Of a stretch of 6,708 nucleotides of DNA, positions 5,586 to 6,708 are shown one piece after another. Location: assembly GCA_007128515.1 (NCBI GenBank), contig SKXI01000283.1:1-6708 (forward strand), read 5' to 3'. The position numbers were made by a program, and so were the translations under genes. How positions within the stretch are numbered: the first letter of the stretch is position 1; the number at the start of each line of letters is the position of its first letter. Source of the DNA: Halococcaceae archaeon. GTDB taxonomy: Archaea; Halobacteriota; Halobacteria; Halobacteriales; Halalkalicoccaceae. A model generated the notes under the pieces. The model was not told the origin of the DNA, did no database searches, and saw only the letters and a list, made by a program, of their open reading frames with translations.

Positions 5586-6266
5586 ATGACCGAGCATGAC
5601 GAGGCACTCGGACGCACCCCCGGGAAGGGCAGGACACCCGAAGCACGCGAGATCGAACCGGACTCGCCGACCGAGTTCGGCCGCGTCCAGGTCTTCTGGG
5701 GCGACGGCAAGGGCAAGACGACCGCGGCGATGGGGATGGGGATGCGCGCCGCGGGCCACGGATACCGGGTCCACATGCTCCAGTTCATGAAGGGCGGGGC
5801 GTCGAGCGTCGAGGACGTCCGCGGGGAGTACAACGCGATCGCCGCGCTCCCCGGGTTCACCTACGAGAACGCCGGCCACTACGGCTGGCACGGGATGCGC
5901 GACGGGAGCGAGGACGTCGACCACGAGAGCGAGGCCGCGGCGGGCTTCGAGCGTCTGGAGGAACTGATCGAGCGTGCCCGCGAGGCCGATCTCACGGGTG
6001 CGATCCCGCTCGACGCGCTCCCCGAGGAGGGGATGCACATGCTGATCGTGGACGAACTCCTCTACGCGGCGAACCGCGACCTCGTCGATCCGGAGCGGGT
6101 CGTGGAGCTGATCGAAACGAAACCCTCGGACCTCGAACTCGTCCTGACGGGTGGGCACGAACGCCCGGAGTGGCTGGTCGAGCACGCCGACCTCGTGACG
6201 AACGTGAGAAAGGAGAAACACCCGTTCGACGGGGGTCAGCGAGCGCGAAAGGGGACCGAGTACTAA
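5586..6266 (+). CDS. cobA: Corrinoid adenosyltransferase, BtuR/CobA/CobO family
   Basis: This family transfers the adenosyl group of ATP to cob(I)alamin, cobinamide or other reduced corrinoids, and it supplies the adenosylated substrates CbiZ and CbiB act on. The protein is 226 aa. An acidic, probably disordered N-terminal tail (1-31) precedes VQVFWGDGKGKTTAAMGMGM (34-53), the family's P-loop GDGKGKTT. HMLQFMKGG (63-71) and GFTYENAGHYGWH (90-102) follow. MLIVDELLYAANRDLVD (152-168) is the Walker B region. LVLTGGHERPEWLVEHADLV (185-204) and EKHPFDGGQRARKGTEY (210-226) match the C-terminal signature. Between the long helix and Walker B there is an extra segment, about ADLTGAIPLDALPEEG (134-149), that I do not expect in the bacterial enzymes. 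The ATG lies 20-21 nt after cbiZ with no ribosome-binding site. btuR, cobA and cobO are all used as names for this family; PduO- and EutT-type enzymes are unrelated. Confidence 0.93.
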   Translation: MTEHDEALGRTPGKGRTPEAREIEPDSPTEFGRVQVFWGDGKGKTTAAMGMGMRAAGHGYRVHMLQFMKGGASSVEDVRGEYNAIAALPGFTYENAGHYGWHGMRDGSEDVDHESEAAAGFERLEELIERAREADLTGAIPLDALPEEGMHMLIVDELLYAANRDLVDPERVVELIETKPSDLELVLTGGHERPEWLVEHADLVTNVRKEKHPFDGGQRARKGTEY

Positions 6267-6304
6267 CCCTTCGGGAGTGACCGATCCGGTCGCTTCGAGG
6301 GTTA
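6264..6304. terminator. Nested inverted repeat between two convergent stop codons (possible bidirectional terminator)
   Basis: TAACCCT (6264-6270) pairs with AGGGTTA (6298-6304). Inside it GACCG (6279-6283) pairs with CGGTC (6287-6291) around an ATC loop. The outer arms contain the TAA stop of the adenosyltransferase gene on the plus strand and the TAA stop of the PIN remnant on the minus strand. The position suits transcript ends in both directions. There is no T-run, which is the better established archaeal termination signal, so the role is inferred. Confidence 0.3.
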
Positions 6305-6708
6305 CCACTCCTCACGGAGCAGAGACGAGAGGAACGCCCGACCTTCGACGACCGAGATACGTCCGCCGAACTCCGTCTCTCCGAGGACATCGCCGATCGG
6401 CACCTCGTTTCGCCTGCTGGTAAGCCACGCCCGCGAGGACCGTGTCGGTCTTCTCGATCTCGTCTCCGGTGACGTTCTCGGCCGAGAGCGTCGCCATGCG
6501 CTCGCGGGTGCGATCGACGACACCGGGGACACCGCCGACGGTTCAATCCGCCCGGACGGGACGGAGCCACCCAGCCTCGTACGCCGCCCGAAGTCGATCG
6601 CGTCGGGAGCCGTACTCCGATTGGCTCTCCACGAGTTCCTCCGCGACCCGCTTCGACACCGTGACCGTGCTTCCGTTCCGTTCGACGACCGCCTCCAGCG
6701 CGGCGAAC
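6302..6708 (-). pseudogene. Broken PIN-domain (VapC-like) ribonuclease gene, 5' end off the window
   Basis: Reading leftward from 6707, one frame gives 54 residues starting FAALEAVVERNG, then VSKRVAEELVES and ending LRAAYEAGWLRPVRAD at a TGA (6543-6545). The same frame reopens directly after the stop with GGVPGVVDRTRERMATLSAE, then GDEIEKTDTVLAGVAYQ to about 6420. Protein-like sequence then moves to another frame: IGDVLGETEFGGRISVVEG and RAFLSSLLREEW, stop at 6302-6304. Joined, these segments resemble a haloarchaeal PIN domain: a VAEEL helix with the second acidic residue, the EKTDTVLAGVA helix with the third, and a final strand-helix. The stretch expected between GVAYQ and IGDVL, about 15 residues with the usual TDD-type acidic site, appears to be missing, so I infer an out-of-frame deletion near 6395-6425. 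The first catalytic Asp would lie to the right, off the window. VapC toxins cleave RNA; this copy should be inactive. Family assignment rests on pattern recognition alone. Confidence 0.5.

Noticed and set aside
5457..6308. Minus-strand reading of 283 aa opposite the adenosyltransferase gene
   Set aside because: The plus strand has an unmistakable corrinoid adenosyltransferase with P-loop and C-terminal signature; the antisense frame shows none.
6302..6532. Small intact minus-strand gene of 76 aa
   Set aside because: Only its last 35 or so residues look like real protein; the upstream part is the wrong frame of the PIN remnant, so it is better described as part of a pseudogene.
1..6708. CRISPR array, tRNA, rRNA or insertion sequence
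   Set aside because: No regularly spaced direct repeats, no cloverleaf-like sequence, no rRNA-like stretch and no transposase motifs or terminal inverted repeats were seen on either strand.

Overview
The window looks like chromosomal DNA from a haloarchaeon (class Halobacteria). GC is very high, the proteins are rich in Asp/Glu, Ala and Val, many starts are GTG or TTG, and the cobamide enzymes are of the archaeal type (CobY in place of bacterial CobU, plus CbiZ). I cannot name the genus from sequence alone.

Layout. Positions 1-898 (minus strand) hold the N-terminal two thirds of a CNNM/CorC-type membrane protein with the start of a CBS domain; it runs off the left edge. A 79-base divergent gap follows. 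From about 978 to 6266 there is a tight seven-gene plus-strand run: HAD hydrolase, cbiB, cobS, cobY, a cobD-type aminotransferase-fold decarboxylase, cbiZ, and a btuR/cobA-type corrinoid adenosyltransferase. Four of the six junctions overlap (1, 10, 16 and 8 nt); the other two have gaps of 9 and 20-21 nt. At the right end, facing the operon, is a minus-strand remnant (6302-6708) that I read as a decayed PIN-domain (VapC-like) gene with an internal stop, a frameshift and a probable internal deletion.

How the genes work together. The plus-strand set is the late part of archaeal adenosylcobamide synthesis and cobinamide salvage. BtuR adenosylates the corrinoid. CbiZ cleaves the aminopropanol arm of adenosylcobinamide to give adenosylcobyric acid. 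CobD makes aminopropanol phosphate from threonine phosphate. CbiB joins the two to give adenosylcobinamide phosphate. CobY activates that with GTP, and CobS attaches the lower-ligand nucleotide to form adenosylcobalamin phosphate. A phosphatase must then act on this product or on alpha-ribazole phosphate. No CobC or CobZ homologue is visible, but a HAD-family hydrolase of unassigned substrate heads the operon and overlaps cbiB by one base. It is the natural candidate, with the caveat that its motif I is DLFGT rather than the phosphatase-typical DxDGT. A threonine kinase and alpha-ribazole-phosphate synthesis are not visible here either.

I see no rRNA, tRNA, CRISPR, insertion sequence, long repeat or convincing cobalamin riboswitch. 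No gene-free stretch exceeds 300 bases.
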